From Pararhizobium gei (GTDB lineage: Bacteria; Pseudomonadota; Alphaproteobacteria; Rhizobiales; Rhizobiaceae), in NCBI RefSeq assembly GCF_029223885.1, contig NZ_CP119409.1, positions 3,703,501 to 3,767,500 of the forward strand: a stretch of DNA of 64,000 nucleotides, written 5' to 3'. Within the stretch, counting starts at the first letter, position 1; each line of letters starts with the position of its first letter. The position numbers and the translations under genes are program-made. Below, piece after piece: positions 27,852-36,519 of the stretch. The notes under the pieces were generated by a model, which did no database searches, was not told the DNA's origin, and was given only the letters and a program-made list of their open reading frames with translations.

Positions 27852-28235
27852 TTACGCCGGATCCTGCGATACGGCAGCACGAGCATCACGTCGCATGAAA
27901 GCCCAGTCGATAAGTTCCGCCATAGACGGACCGAGCGCGATCCCCATCTCACTGAGTGCATATTCTACCCTTGGTGGAACCTGAGGGAACACGGTCCGCG
28001 TGATGATCCCGTCTTTTTCCAGCTCCTTGAGTTGCTGAATGAGCATCTTCTGGTTCACGCCCTCTACACGCTTCTCAAGTTCCGAGAACCTTAGCGGACC
28101 CTTTGCACCGAACAGCTGGCAGATAATGACAATTTTCCACTTGCCCTCAAGCACTTGCAATGCGTCCCTTGTCGCAGCTGCCCAGATCATTTGCTGTTTG
28201 GGATCGTCACAATGCCAGTCACGCTCTTTTGCCAT
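27852..28235 (-). CDS. HxlR-family transcription regulator
   Basis: A 127-residue winged-helix regulator: ALQVLEGKWKIVIICQLF, PLRFSELEKRVEGVNQKML and the wing IITRTVFPQVPPRVEYAL are diagnostic of HxlR/YodB. A Cys near the N-terminus (DWHCDDPK) is placed as in redox-sensing members. GGAGGTAAGT precedes the ATG. A perfect palindrome lies just upstream, and the divergent NADP-reductase-like gene at 28603 is its likely target along with itself. Confidence 0.88.
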   Translation of the reverse strand: MAKERDWHCDDPKQQMIWAAATRDALQVLEGKWKIVIICQLFGAKGPLRFSELEKRVEGVNQKMLIQQLKELEKDGIITRTVFPQVPPRVEYALSEMGIALGPSMAELIDWAFMRRDARAAVSQDPA

Positions 28236-28253
28236 ACTTACCTCCAAGAGAGT

Positions 28254-28273
28254 TACCTACTTTTTGGTAGGTA
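28254..28273. promoter_or_regulatory. HxlR operator palindrome
   Basis: TACCTAC (28254-28260) and GTAGGTA (28267-28273) are perfect inverted copies with a 6-base spacer, immediately upstream of the HxlR gene. A half-copy GTACCTAT occurs at about 28293. The site fits auto-repression. The remaining 330 bases to the next gene show no further gene. Confidence 0.65.
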
Positions 28274-28602
28274 CTTGCTCAATTCTCTAGTTGTACCTAT
28301 TCTTCGGAGCGACATCAACTGCAATGAGCAATGAAAGAACCTCATGAATGAAGACAACGGTATTCCGTGACCTCGCCTGCAAGGGCACATTCCGTGCCGA
28401 ACGCTCACCTGAAAACCGGGAGCGATGAGCGAGCACTGTTGCTGCTGTTGATGATCGCGCCGGCAATCATTTCTGTGTGGGCGGGAAAAGCAGGCATGCG
28501 CTGGCGACGTTGGCGGCGAACCGATCTCCGATCGGCAAGGCAATCTTCAACGCCACGATCTTTGGCCGACAGCCCCACGATCTCAACAAAAAGGAGAATA
28601 CA

Positions 28603-29349
28603 ATGAAAATCGGTATCATCGGTGTCGGTAATATTGGCAAAACCATTGCACAGCGATTGAGCGCGGCAGGACACCACGTCAAGGTCGCCAACTCGCGCGG
28701 TCCTGAAACGATCGAGGCGGACGTCCTTTCTTCGGGTGCCCGCGCTGTCACGGTCCAAGACGCAGCCACGGACGTAGAAGCCTTGATACTTTCCATTCCG
28801 CTCAATCGCATTGGCGACATCGCCTCGCTGGTATCGTCTTTGCCGGCAGAGACGGTCGTCATAGACACGTCGAACTACTACCCGATGCGCGACGGCAAAA
28901 TCGAGGAACTGGAACAGGGAAAAGTCGAAAGTGTCTGGGTCAGCGAACATCTGGGTCGCCCTATCGTGAAGGCGTGGAACGCGATCGGCACATACTCATT
29001 TGCTCACAAAAACAAACCTGAGGGCCACACTGACAGGATCGCTATTCCCGTGGCGGCCGACGATGACCGTGACCGCAAGGTCGGTATGGCCCTGGTCGAA
29101 GCAACCGGTTTCACGGCCTTCGATGCTGGCGCAATTTCAGAATCCTGGCGGCAACAACCCGGTTCGCCGGCATATTGCACCGACCTTACGCGCGACGAAA
29201 TACCAGATGCCCTGGCTGCGGCTGAAAAGACCCGACTTCCGAAGCGACGCGACCTTGCCGCTGCTGCCTTCCAGGAAAGGCTCGAGAGCGGCCAGACGGG
29301 GCCGTTCGGAGATTATCTGGTCAACCTGAACCGGGCGATCTACCGGTAA
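28603..29349 (+). CDS. F420-dependent NADP reductase-like protein (NADP-binding Rossmann)
   Basis: A 248-residue protein of the 'NADP oxidoreductase, coenzyme F420-dependent' family. The N-terminal loop is MKIGIIGVGNIGKTIAQRL, followed by VKVANSRGPETI with the Arg that reads the NADP phosphate. Alphaproteobacterial members generally lack F420 and probably act as plain NADP-linked reductases. AAGGAG lies before the ATG at 28603; a longer in-frame start at 28477 has no binding site. It is followed by a strong terminator, and a divergent HxlR gene probably controls it. Confidence 0.82.
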   Translation: MKIGIIGVGNIGKTIAQRLSAAGHHVKVANSRGPETIEADVLSSGARAVTVQDAATDVEALILSIPLNRIGDIASLVSSLPAETVVIDTSNYYPMRDGKIEELEQGKVESVWVSEHLGRPIVKAWNAIGTYSFAHKNKPEGHTDRIAIPVAADDDRDRKVGMALVEATGFTAFDAGAISESWRQQPGSPAYCTDLTRDEIPDALAAAEKTRLPKRRDLAAAAFQERLESGQTGPFGDYLVNLNRAIYR

Positions 29350-29355
29350 CGCTTG

Positions 29356-29396
29356 GAGGCCACAGCTTCCGCGGCGACCGCTGTGGCCTCTCCTGT
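29356..29396 (+). terminator. Strong intrinsic terminator
   Basis: GAGGCCACAGC (29356-29366) and GCTGTGGCCTC (29380-29390) form a perfect 11-bp stem followed by a T-rich tail, seven bases after the reductase stop. Confidence 0.75.
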
Positions 29397-29420
29397 CTTG
29401 CGACAACACTAGGGACAATC

Positions 29421-30743
29421 ATGACCAGACAGATGATCATCGGCATGCTTTTCGGTAACGGCTATGGTTCGCAGCCGGGATCCTGGAGAATGCCGGGGGT
29501 CGATCCCCGGAACTACACGAACTTCGACAGCCAGGTGCGCTATGCCCAGTCGGCGGAACGGGGCAAGTTTCAGTTCCTGTTCATGCCGGACTTTCCGGCG
29601 CTGACCGGCAATGTCGAAACCGAAGCACCGATGATCAACATCGATCCGATGATAACGCTCGCGGCCGTCGCGCGCGGGACCGAACGGATCGGGTTGGTCG
29701 CGACCGGTTCGACCACATTCAACGAGCCTTATAACCTTGCACGGCAGTTCAAGGCTCTCGACCTGATGAGCCATGGCCGGGCGGGATGGAATGCGGTCCC
29801 TAGCAGCGATCCGGCGATCGCCGCCAATTATGGTCGCAATCTTCCGCCCCGTAGCGAAAAGTATCAGCGGTTGCACGAGTCGATCCAGATCGTTCAGGCC
29901 CTCTGGGGTAGCTGGGAACAGGGAGCATGGCTGCACGACGCCGCGTCGGGGCGTTTCGCGGATGCTTCGAGGATACGGCCAATCAATCTTCAGGGAAACT
30001 ACGTTGGTTCCAGCGGTCCGCTGCCGCTGCCGCCATCCGAACAGGGTCAGCCGGTCATCTTCCAGGCGGGCGGCGGCGATCAGGGACTGGAGGTCGCGGC
30101 CCGTTATGCAAGCGGCGTGATCGGGGCGGTCTACACCATCCAGGCGGCCCGTGCCCAGCGCATGGCGCTCCGCAACGCTGCGGAACGTGTTGGTCGCGAT
30201 CCTGACGAGATAAAGTTTTTCCCCGGCCTCATGACGACGATCACGCCCGACAGACGAAGCGGGCTTGATCGCCGGATTACGGTCAGCGGGGAAACCTTCC
30301 CGCAGCGCGTAGAATATCTCGGGCAGATGTTGGGATTGCAGCTAGACGCGGCACGGCTCGACGAGCCGCTGTCAACGGCTCAACTTGTGACTGCTCGCCC
30401 TTCACCGCGCGATCCCCGGTCGGCCCGTGCCCTCGACATCGCTCGGGAGGGCTGGAGCCTGCGGGATATTCTGGCGCATGGCGTGATCGACTACCACCCG
30501 GTCATCGCCGGCCCGGCGGTCGAAGCTGCCGACCATATGCAGACCTGGTTCGAGGCGGGTGCGGCCGATGGCTTCTGGCTGTCGCCCGACGTCTACGAGG
30601 ACGGTATCGATGCGCTCGTCGATCAGGTGGTCCCTCTCCTGCAGGAACGCGGACTATTTCATCACGACTACTCGGGAACGACCCTGCGCGACCATCTCGG
30701 CGCCCCGCCCCGGTACGGGCTTGATACGCGTATCATGCTGTGA
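29421..30743 (+). CDS. FMN-dependent monooxygenase, NtaA/SnaA/DszA family (LLM class)
   Basis: A 440-residue luciferase-like monooxygenase that uses FMNH2 from a separate reductase. Diagnostic pieces: FDSQVRYAQSAERGKFQFLF near residue 40, MITLAAVARGTERIGLVATG, the flavin-site GWNAVPSSDPAIAANYGR and VIFQAGGGDQGLEVAARYA. Length is normal for nitrilotriacetate monooxygenase relatives, which attack chelators, alkyl sulfides or other xenobiotics. It may work with a flavin reductase coded elsewhere. The terminator in front gives it its own transcript. Substrate unknown. Confidence 0.88.
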   Translation: MTRQMIIGMLFGNGYGSQPGSWRMPGVDPRNYTNFDSQVRYAQSAERGKFQFLFMPDFPALTGNVETEAPMINIDPMITLAAVARGTERIGLVATGSTTFNEPYNLARQFKALDLMSHGRAGWNAVPSSDPAIAANYGRNLPPRSEKYQRLHESIQIVQALWGSWEQGAWLHDAASGRFADASRIRPINLQGNYVGSSGPLPLPPSEQGQPVIFQAGGGDQGLEVAARYASGVIGAVYTIQAARAQRMALRNAAERVGRDPDEIKFFPGLMTTITPDRRSGLDRRITVSGETFPQRVEYLGQMLGLQLDAARLDEPLSTAQLVTARPSPRDPRSARALDIAREGWSLRDILAHGVIDYHPVIAGPAVEAADHMQTWFEAGAADGFWLSPDVYEDGIDALVDQVVPLLQERGLFHHDYSGTTLRDHLGAPPRYGLDTRIML

Positions 30744-30787
30744 ACGGAAAATAGGTGCGCGCCAGATCGCGCTGCGTATCAGTCTAA

Positions 30788-30824
30788 GAAAAAGCGTCGG
30801 GAGCTTCATGAACGCTCCCGACGC
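30788..30824 (-). terminator. Intrinsic terminator between convergent genes
   Basis: GCGTCGGGAGC (30794-30804) and GCTCCCGACGC (30814-30824) form a perfect 11-bp stem. On the minus strand it is followed by CTTTTTCTT, so it ends the tartrate dehydratase transcript and may also stop the converging monooxygenase message. Confidence 0.75.
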
Positions 30825-30833
30825 ACGACACCA

Positions 30834-31997
30834 CTACTCGGCGAGTTCACGCATGACCTTGATCAGGTCGGACTTGCCTTCGAAGCCGATGCCCGGCAGT
30901 TCCGGCATGGTGATGTGGCCGTCGATGACCTTCACGCCGTCCGGGAAGCCGCCATAGGGCTGGAACAGATCCGGATAGCTCTCGTTACCGCCCAGCCCGA
31001 GGCCAGCGGCGATGTTGAGCGACATCTGGTGACCGCCATGCGGGATGCAGCGCGACGGCGACCAGCCGAACTGGCGCAGCACGTCGAGCGTGCGAAGGTA
31101 CTCGACGAGACCGTACGAAAGCGCGCAGTCGAACTGCAGGAAGTCACGGTCGGGCCGCATGCCGCCGTGGCGCAGCAGGTTGCGGGCATCCTGGTGGGAG
31201 AAGAGGTTTTCGCCGGTCGCCATCGGGCCATCGTAGAATTCGGAGATCGCCGCCTGCAGCGAATAGTCCAGCGGGTCGCCGATTTCCTCGTACCAGAAGA
31301 GCGGGTAGTCGCGGAGCATCTTGGCATAGGCGATGCCGGTCTCCAGATCGAAGCGACCGTTTGCATCCACTGCAAGCTTCGCCTGCGAGCCGATTTCCTC
31401 CAGGACGGATTCGATGCGGCCGCGGTCTTCGTCAATGGAGGCGCCGCCGATCTTCATTTTCACGACATTGTAGCCGCGGTCGAGATAGCCGCGCATTTCC
31501 TTGCGCAGCGCGCTGTTGTCCTTGCCTGGGTAGTAGTAGCCGCCGGCGGCATAGACGAAGACCTTCGGGTTGGCTTCCCGGCCCTTCATGTCGGCGAGAT
31601 GGCGAAAGAGCGGCTTGCCCTCGATCTTGGCGACCGCATCCCAGATCGCCATGTCGATGGTGCCAACGGCGACCGACCGCTCGCCATGACCGCCGGGCTT
31701 TTCGTTCATCATCATTTTCGCCCAGATCTTGTGCGGGTCGAGATTTGTGCCGATGTCGTTGATCAGGTCTGCCGGATCGGCTTCGAGAATACGGTCCTTG
31801 AACCGTTCGCGGATAAGGCCACCCTGGCCATAACGACCGTTCGAGTTGAAGCCATAGCCGACGACGCGGCGACCGTCCCTGACGACATCGGTGACGACGG
31901 CGACGAGGCTGGCTGTCATCTTCGAGAAGTCGATATAGGCATTGCGGATGGGCGAAGCGATGGGCTTGGTGACTTCGCAGACGTCGACGATACGCAT
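30834..31997 (-). CDS. tarD: D(-)-tartrate dehydratase (enolase superfamily)
   Basis: A 387-residue member of the mandelate-racemase subgroup of the enolase superfamily, close in pattern to the characterised Bradyrhizobium D-tartrate dehydratase, which makes oxaloacetate. The base pair Lys is in VVKMKIGGASIDEDRGRI (about residue 182), the Mg ligands are in AVDANGRFD, WYEEIGDP and ATGENLFS, and the second base His is in CIPHGGHQMSLN (about 322). The N-terminal capping domain is present. It lies near a TtuC-type dehydrogenase and TctABC genes, making a tartrate uptake and breakdown module. A hairpin ends the gene. Confidence 0.88.
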   Translation of the reverse strand: MRIVDVCEVTKPIASPIRNAYIDFSKMTASLVAVVTDVVRDGRRVVGYGFNSNGRYGQGGLIRERFKDRILEADPADLINDIGTNLDPHKIWAKMMMNEKPGGHGERSVAVGTIDMAIWDAVAKIEGKPLFRHLADMKGREANPKVFVYAAGGYYYPGKDNSALRKEMRGYLDRGYNVVKMKIGGASIDEDRGRIESVLEEIGSQAKLAVDANGRFDLETGIAYAKMLRDYPLFWYEEIGDPLDYSLQAAISEFYDGPMATGENLFSHQDARNLLRHGGMRPDRDFLQFDCALSYGLVEYLRTLDVLRQFGWSPSRCIPHGGHQMSLNIAAGLGLGGNESYPDLFQPYGGFPDGVKVIDGHITMPELPGIGFEGKSDLIKVMRELAE

Positions 31998-32135
31998 TTG
32001 GATCTCCCGTTCAGTTTTTAGGTAGGTAGCGAATGTGGCCTCTCTGCCGCACCTTCGTAGCGATCAGACGAGAGGACTAAAGCCTTGGTAGCCGGGGGTA
32101 GCCGCACATTCCAATGCTCTGACGATTTGTATTAG

Positions 32136-32148
32136 TGCCGTTTCGGCA
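32136..32148. promoter_or_regulatory. TGCCG-TTT-CGGCA palindrome upstream of the tartrate dehydratase gene
   Basis: TGCCGTTTCGGCA lies 139 bases upstream of the dehydratase start, in an otherwise empty 320-base gap (31998-32315). Twelve of its bases recur in the LysR/tctC promoter at 36478, which marks it as a candidate shared binding site for the LysR regulator of the module. Confidence 0.5.
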
Positions 32149-32315
32149 TGGCATCTCTCACAGTTCGACGAAATGGAATGAAGAATATGCGGCAGAAACA
32201 AGGGGAACTGACTGCACCGGCTCTATCCGGCTCCACAGCAATGATTGCCGCCTATGCCGCTTTGGCTTCAAATAGTGGTTACCTGCCGGCGCACTCATTA
32301 CCTAAGCCGGTCATG

Positions 32316-33404
32316 TCATCCAAGAGTCTCCGCGACGGCAGTTCCGCAGGTGACGGTATCCGCGCTTCCGCCAAGGTCGCGTGTCCGCAGCCTTTGGTCC
32401 GCGAGAACGGTCTCGATGCCAGCCATCACGGCTGCGCTGGCGTCATACTCTCCAAGATGTTCCAGCATCATCGCGGCCGACCATATCTGGCCGATCGGAT
32501 TGGCAACGCCCTGTCCTGCGATGTCCGGCGCCGATCCGTGGACGGGCTCGAACAAAGAGGGGAATTTCCGCTCCGGGTTGATGTTTCCCGACGGCGCGAT
32601 GCCGATCGTACCGGTGCAGGCCGGTCCCAGATCAGACAGGATGTCGCCGAACAGGTTTGATGCCACAACCACGTCGAAGCGATCGGGATTGAGAACAAAA
32701 TGGGCGCAGAGAATATCGATATGGTATTTGTCCCAGGCGATATCCGGATAGGACTTCGCCATCTCCTCGACCCTCTCGTCCCAATAGGGCATCGAGATGG
32801 AGATACCGTTCGACTTGGTGGCGGAGGTCAGCCGCTTGCGGGGGCGCGTCTGCGCGAGATCGAAGGCGAATTTCAGGATCCGATCGACGCCGATGCGCGT
32901 CATCACCGTTTCCTGGAGAACCGTTTCCCGCTCGGTTCCCGGGAAAATGCGCCCGCCGACCGATGAATATTCGCCCTCGGTGTTTTCACGGACGACGTAG
33001 AAATCGATGTCCCCTGGACCACGCCCGGCCAGCGGCGAGGTCACGCCCGGCATCAACCGCACGGGCCTCAGACTGACATACTGGTCGAACTCGCGCCGGA
33101 ACCGGATGAGCGAGCCCCAGAGCGAGATATGGTCGGGAACGATCTCTGGCCAGCCGACTGCGCCGAAGAAGATGGCATCATGGCTGCCGATCTGCGCCTT
33201 CCAGTCCTCCGGCATCATTTGGCCGTGCTTCACGTAGTAGTCGCAGGAGGCAAAGTCGAAGGTGTCGATCTGGAGCTCGAAGCCGAACTTCTTCGACGCC
33301 GCTTCAAGAACCCGGAGGCCTTCGGGAACGACTTCCTTGCCGATGCCGTCACCGGCGATGGAAGCGATCTTGTGTATGCGGTTGGTTCTTTTTTCCAAAG
33401 TCAT
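32316..33404 (-). CDS. ttuC: Tartrate dehydrogenase/decarboxylase (TtuC family)
   Basis: A 362-residue NAD-dependent beta-decarboxylating dehydrogenase related to isopropylmalate dehydrogenase. Landmarks: IASIAGDGIGKEVVPEGLRV at the start, RPVRLMPG, the substrate Arg and FYVVRENTEGEYSSVGG, the metal Asp set in NLFGDILSDLGPA and the NAD loop EPVHGSAPDIAGQG. TtuC-type enzymes act on tartrate and D-malate. It follows tctA by 12 bases in the same transcript. The neighbouring dehydratase and transporter support tartrate as substrate. Confidence 0.88.
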   Translation of the reverse strand: MTLEKRTNRIHKIASIAGDGIGKEVVPEGLRVLEAASKKFGFELQIDTFDFASCDYYVKHGQMMPEDWKAQIGSHDAIFFGAVGWPEIVPDHISLWGSLIRFRREFDQYVSLRPVRLMPGVTSPLAGRGPGDIDFYVVRENTEGEYSSVGGRIFPGTERETVLQETVMTRIGVDRILKFAFDLAQTRPRKRLTSATKSNGISISMPYWDERVEEMAKSYPDIAWDKYHIDILCAHFVLNPDRFDVVVASNLFGDILSDLGPACTGTIGIAPSGNINPERKFPSLFEPVHGSAPDIAGQGVANPIGQIWSAAMMLEHLGEYDASAAVMAGIETVLADQRLRTRDLGGSADTVTCGTAVAETLG

Positions 33405-33416
33405 GCTCCAATTCTA

Positions 33417-34925
33417 TCAGTCTTCCTCGACGAAGACCTGTTTGCGACGTCTCGCGATGTTAGGAAGAAAGGCGACAATCAGCACGATGAGGGCAACCGT
33501 CAGAAGTCCTGCGCTGATGGGCCGGGTAAAGAAGACGGAAACGTCGCCGTGCGAAATCGTCATCGCCCTGCGCAGATGCTCCTCCAGCAGGGGCCCGAGG
33601 ACGAAGCCCAGCAGCATGGGCGCAGGCTCGAAATCCAGCTTCGACAGAGCGTAGCCAAACACACCGAACGCTGCCATCACATAGAGATCGAACGTGTTGG
33701 AGTTCACGCTGTAGACGCCGATGGAGGCGAAGGCGAGGATGGCCGGAAAGAGCACCGTGTAGGGAACGGTCAGAAGCTTAACCCACAAGCCTATTAGAGG
33801 CAAATTGAGGATGACCAGAAGCAGGTTGCCGATCCACATCGAGGCGATGAGGCCCCAAAACAAAACGGGTTGCTCAGTTGCAACCTGTGGTCCCGGCACG
33901 ATCCCCTGGATGATCATCGCGCCGATCATCAGCGCCATGACGGGATTGGCCGGCACGCCAAGGGTCAGCATGGGAATGAACGAGGTCTGCGCCCCGGCGT
34001 TGTTCGCGGCCTCCGGCCCCGCCACACCCTCGATCGCTCCTTGGCCAAATCGCTCCGGCGTCTTGGAGATTTTCTTCTCAAGCGCATAGGACGCAAACGA
34101 CGCCAGGATCGCGCCGCCGCCCGGAAGAACGCCGAGAGCCGATCCGAGCAAAGTGCCCCGGCACGCTGGACCGATCATAGCCCTGAAATCTGCACGACTT
34201 GGCCAGAGGCCTGCCACACGGCTGATAACGGAGGTCCGCTCGATCGTCGTCTCCAGGTTTCGCAGGATTTCTGCGATGCCGAAAAGACCGACGGCGACGG
34301 CCACGAAATTCAATCCGTCTGCCAGTTCCGGTCGACCAAGCGTGAAGCGCATCGCTCCGGTATTGATGTCGGTTCCGACAAGTCCGAAGACGAGGCCCAT
34401 CGACACCATGGCGATCGTTTTCAACACCGATCCGCGCGCAAGAACGATGGAAGCGGCAAGACCCAGCACCATCAGCCCGAAATATTCGGGCGAGCCGAAT
34501 TTCAAAGCGATCGAGGTCAAGGGCGGTGCGAGGGCGGCCACAACCACCGTCGCGATGGTGCCGGCAAAGAAGGAACTCAACGCCGCGGCCGCAAGCGCCG
34601 GCCCGGCCCTCCCCTGCCGTGCCATCTGGTATCCATCCAGGGCCGTCACGGCCGACGAGGATTCGCCCGGCAGATTGATCAGAATTGCCGTCGTCGAGCC
34701 GCCGTACTGTGCGCCGTAGTAGATGCCGGCAAGCATGATCAGGGATGTTTCGGGCGAAAGCGACAGGGTGATCGGCAGGAGCATGGCGATCGTTGCCGTC
34801 GGACCTATCCCCGGCAGAACGCCGACCAGCGTTCCGAGCAGCGTGCCAACGAAGCAAAAGAGAATATTGTAGGGCGTCAGCGCGGCGCTCAGGCCGAGCC
34901 CGAGATTTCCGATGAGGTCCATCAT
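33417..34925 (-). CDS. tctA: Tripartite tricarboxylate transporter, large membrane subunit
   Basis: A 502-residue permease with about 11-12 helices. TctA hallmarks are GVLPGIGPTATIAMLLPITL near residue 40, YGAQYGGSTTAILINLPGE near 72 and the second half-repeat GVLPGGGAILASFASYALEK. The start ATG (or the one three bases later) lies 4 bases after the tctB stop. With tctB and tctC it forms a secondary importer for carboxylates, here probably tartrate. Confidence 0.9.
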   Translation of the reverse strand: MMDLIGNLGLGLSAALTPYNILFCFVGTLLGTLVGVLPGIGPTATIAMLLPITLSLSPETSLIMLAGIYYGAQYGGSTTAILINLPGESSSAVTALDGYQMARQGRAGPALAAAALSSFFAGTIATVVVAALAPPLTSIALKFGSPEYFGLMVLGLAASIVLARGSVLKTIAMVSMGLVFGLVGTDINTGAMRFTLGRPELADGLNFVAVAVGLFGIAEILRNLETTIERTSVISRVAGLWPSRADFRAMIGPACRGTLLGSALGVLPGGGAILASFASYALEKKISKTPERFGQGAIEGVAGPEAANNAGAQTSFIPMLTLGVPANPVMALMIGAMIIQGIVPGPQVATEQPVLFWGLIASMWIGNLLLVILNLPLIGLWVKLLTVPYTVLFPAILAFASIGVYSVNSNTFDLYVMAAFGVFGYALSKLDFEPAPMLLGFVLGPLLEEHLRRAMTISHGDVSVFFTRPISAGLLTVALIVLIVAFLPNIARRRKQVFVEED

Positions 34926-34928
34926 AGC

Positions 34929-35381
34929 CTAAACTCCCAACCAGGGGCCGATAAGACGGACGGGCAGCCCGAGGCCATAATAGAAGACGCCGAGACAGAA
35001 CACGGTAATGCCGAGCGTGATGGCGAGAACGACGAGCGGCCTTTGCCCGGTCGCCGCTGTTGCCGCGGACAACGAGGTGAGCGCAACCGCTGGCACAAAC
35101 CCCAGGCCACGGACGGTCAGGCCGAACAGGATCGGCGCGATGATGATGGCGGCCAGAGCCCGCAAGGGTGCGATCTGCGGGTGAAAGCCTTCAGTGTCCC
35201 TGAGGGCCTTTATGCCGATGGCGATGCCGATCACCGTGATGACGATCGACAGGATCAGAGGGAAATAGCCCGGGCCCATTCTGAGCGCGGATCCGACATC
35301 CATTGTAAATATGGATGATATGCCGAACCCGATCCCGACAGCCAGCAGCGTGCCGGAGGCGGCAATATTCTTGATATCCAT
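34929..35381 (-). CDS. tctB: Tripartite tricarboxylate transporter, small membrane subunit
   Basis: A 150-residue protein with four predicted helices and the TctB pattern GSALRMGPGYFPLILSIVI near residue 30. GGAGGGC precedes the ATG. It sits between tctC and tctA as in other Tct operons. Its precise job in the complex is not known, but uptake needs it. Confidence 0.88.
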   Translation of the reverse strand: MDIKNIAASGTLLAVGIGFGISSIFTMDVGSALRMGPGYFPLILSIVITVIGIAIGIKALRDTEGFHPQIAPLRALAAIIIAPILFGLTVRGLGFVPAVALTSLSAATAATGQRPLVVLAITLGITVFCLGVFYYGLGLPVRLIGPWLGV

Positions 35382-35392
35382 GGAAGCCCTCC

Positions 35393-35424
35393 GTTCGACT
35401 GCGGGCTTTACCCCGCAGTCGAAC
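35393..35424 (-). promoter_or_regulatory. Long hairpin between tctC and tctB
   Basis: GTTCGACTGCGGG (35393-35405) and CCCGCAGTCGAAC (35412-35424) form a perfect 13-bp stem with a 6-base loop, eight bases after the tctC stop on the minus strand. No T-run follows. It probably shields the binding-protein message and lowers expression of the membrane genes. Confidence 0.65.
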
Positions 35425-35432
35425 CATCACCG

Positions 35433-36398
35433 TTAATCTGCGAACTGACCGGCAGCCTTGATGATCGGATCCCACCGCTTGATTTCGGAATCGAGCTTCG
35501 TACGAAGCGCCTCCTGGGTCGCCTGCTCCTTCGTCGCAGGCATGGTGGCGATCTGCGCGAAGCGTTCTTTCAAGGTAGCGTCTTCCATTGCGGCCTGGAG
35601 TGCCGTCGTCAGCTTGTCCAGGACTTCTTTCGGAGTGCCCTTGGGCGCGTAGACGCCATGCCAGACCCCGACTTTGAATTCAGGCAATCCGGCCTCGGTG
35701 GTCGTCGGCACGTCGGGCAGCGTGGCAGCCCGTGCATCGCTGGTGATCGCATATGCCTTCACCTGCTTCTGCGTGATCGGACCGACCGTGTTCGTCGCCT
35801 GGTCACAGGTCATATCGATCTGGCCGCCGAGCAAATCCGTCATGATCGGGCCGTTTCCCTTGTACGGAACGGTCGTCATCTGGGTTCCGATTGTTGACAT
35901 GAACAACGTGCCGCAGAGGTGGGACGCGGCTCCGATCCCGGCATGGGCATAGGTTACCTTGTTACCGTTCTGCTTGATGTAGGCGACGAGTTCCTGAAAC
36001 GTCGAAGCCGGGAACTCATTGCGCGCAATCACCGTCATCGCGGCGTCGCTGACGAGGCCGATCGATTCGAAAGCTTCCGTCGGTTTGTAGGGTAGCTGTC
36101 TGTAGAGGGCTGGTGCGGTCGCCATTCCGATATGATGGACGAGGATGGTGTAACCGTCGGGGTCGGCGTCCGCCACGCGCCGGGCACCGATCGTTCCACC
36201 TGCGCCCGCAACGTTCTCCACGACGATCTGCTTGCCGAGAGACTTCGACATGGCGTCTGCGGTCAGCCGGGCAATGGTATCGGTTGGCCCGCCCGCTGCG
36301 TAGGGAACCACCATGAATATGTTGCGCTCTGGGTAATCGGCCGCAAAAACCGAGGTGACTGATAGCGTAAAGGCCGCTATGATCGGTAGTAACTTCAT
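35433..36398 (-). CDS. tctC: Tripartite tricarboxylate transporter, periplasmic binding protein
   Basis: A 321-residue Bug/TctC receptor. Residues 1-19 (MKLLPIIAAFTLSVTSVFA) are a signal peptide; the mature part starts ADYPERNIFMVVPYAAGGPT, the usual TctC first loop, and has GAGGTIGARRVADADPDGYT and VPYKGNGPIMTDLLGGQID. The frame extends far upstream, but the signal peptide fixes the ATG at 36398, with AAGAAATG context and GGAGG before it. It is first in the tct operon, divergent from a LysR gene. Confidence 0.9.
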   Translation of the reverse strand: MKLLPIIAAFTLSVTSVFAADYPERNIFMVVPYAAGGPTDTIARLTADAMSKSLGKQIVVENVAGAGGTIGARRVADADPDGYTILVHHIGMATAPALYRQLPYKPTEAFESIGLVSDAAMTVIARNEFPASTFQELVAYIKQNGNKVTYAHAGIGAASHLCGTLFMSTIGTQMTTVPYKGNGPIMTDLLGGQIDMTCDQATNTVGPITQKQVKAYAITSDARAATLPDVPTTTEAGLPEFKVGVWHGVYAPKGTPKEVLDKLTTALQAAMEDATLKERFAQIATMPATKEQATQEALRTKLDSEIKRWDPIIKAAGQFAD

Positions 36399-36477
36399 TT
36401 CTTCCTCCCATTTGCCGTCGTCTCCAACAACGGCACTCCTCAACGCAACATTCGCGAACAAGCGATTGACGGTCCAA

Positions 36478-36489
36478 TGCCGTTTCGGC
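36478..36489. promoter_or_regulatory. Second copy of the TGCCGTTTCGGC motif in the LysR-tctC promoter
   Basis: TGCCGTTTCGGC lies 31 bases before the LysR start and 80 bases before tctC, the usual place for a LysR auto-control site. The identical 12 bases occur at 32136 before the dehydratase gene. Confidence 0.5.
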
Positions 36490-36519
36490 TTCAATTGGTG
36501 CCGGAAGTGAGAGAATGAG

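Noticed and set aside
30915..32021. A 368-codon plus-strand frame opposite the tartrate dehydratase
   Set aside because: Shadow frame; the enolase-superfamily catalytic residues on the minus strand settle the coding strand.
33870..35318. A 482-codon plus-strand frame opposite tctA and tctB
   Set aside because: Antisense shadow; the minus strand encodes clear TctA and TctB motifs across the same span.
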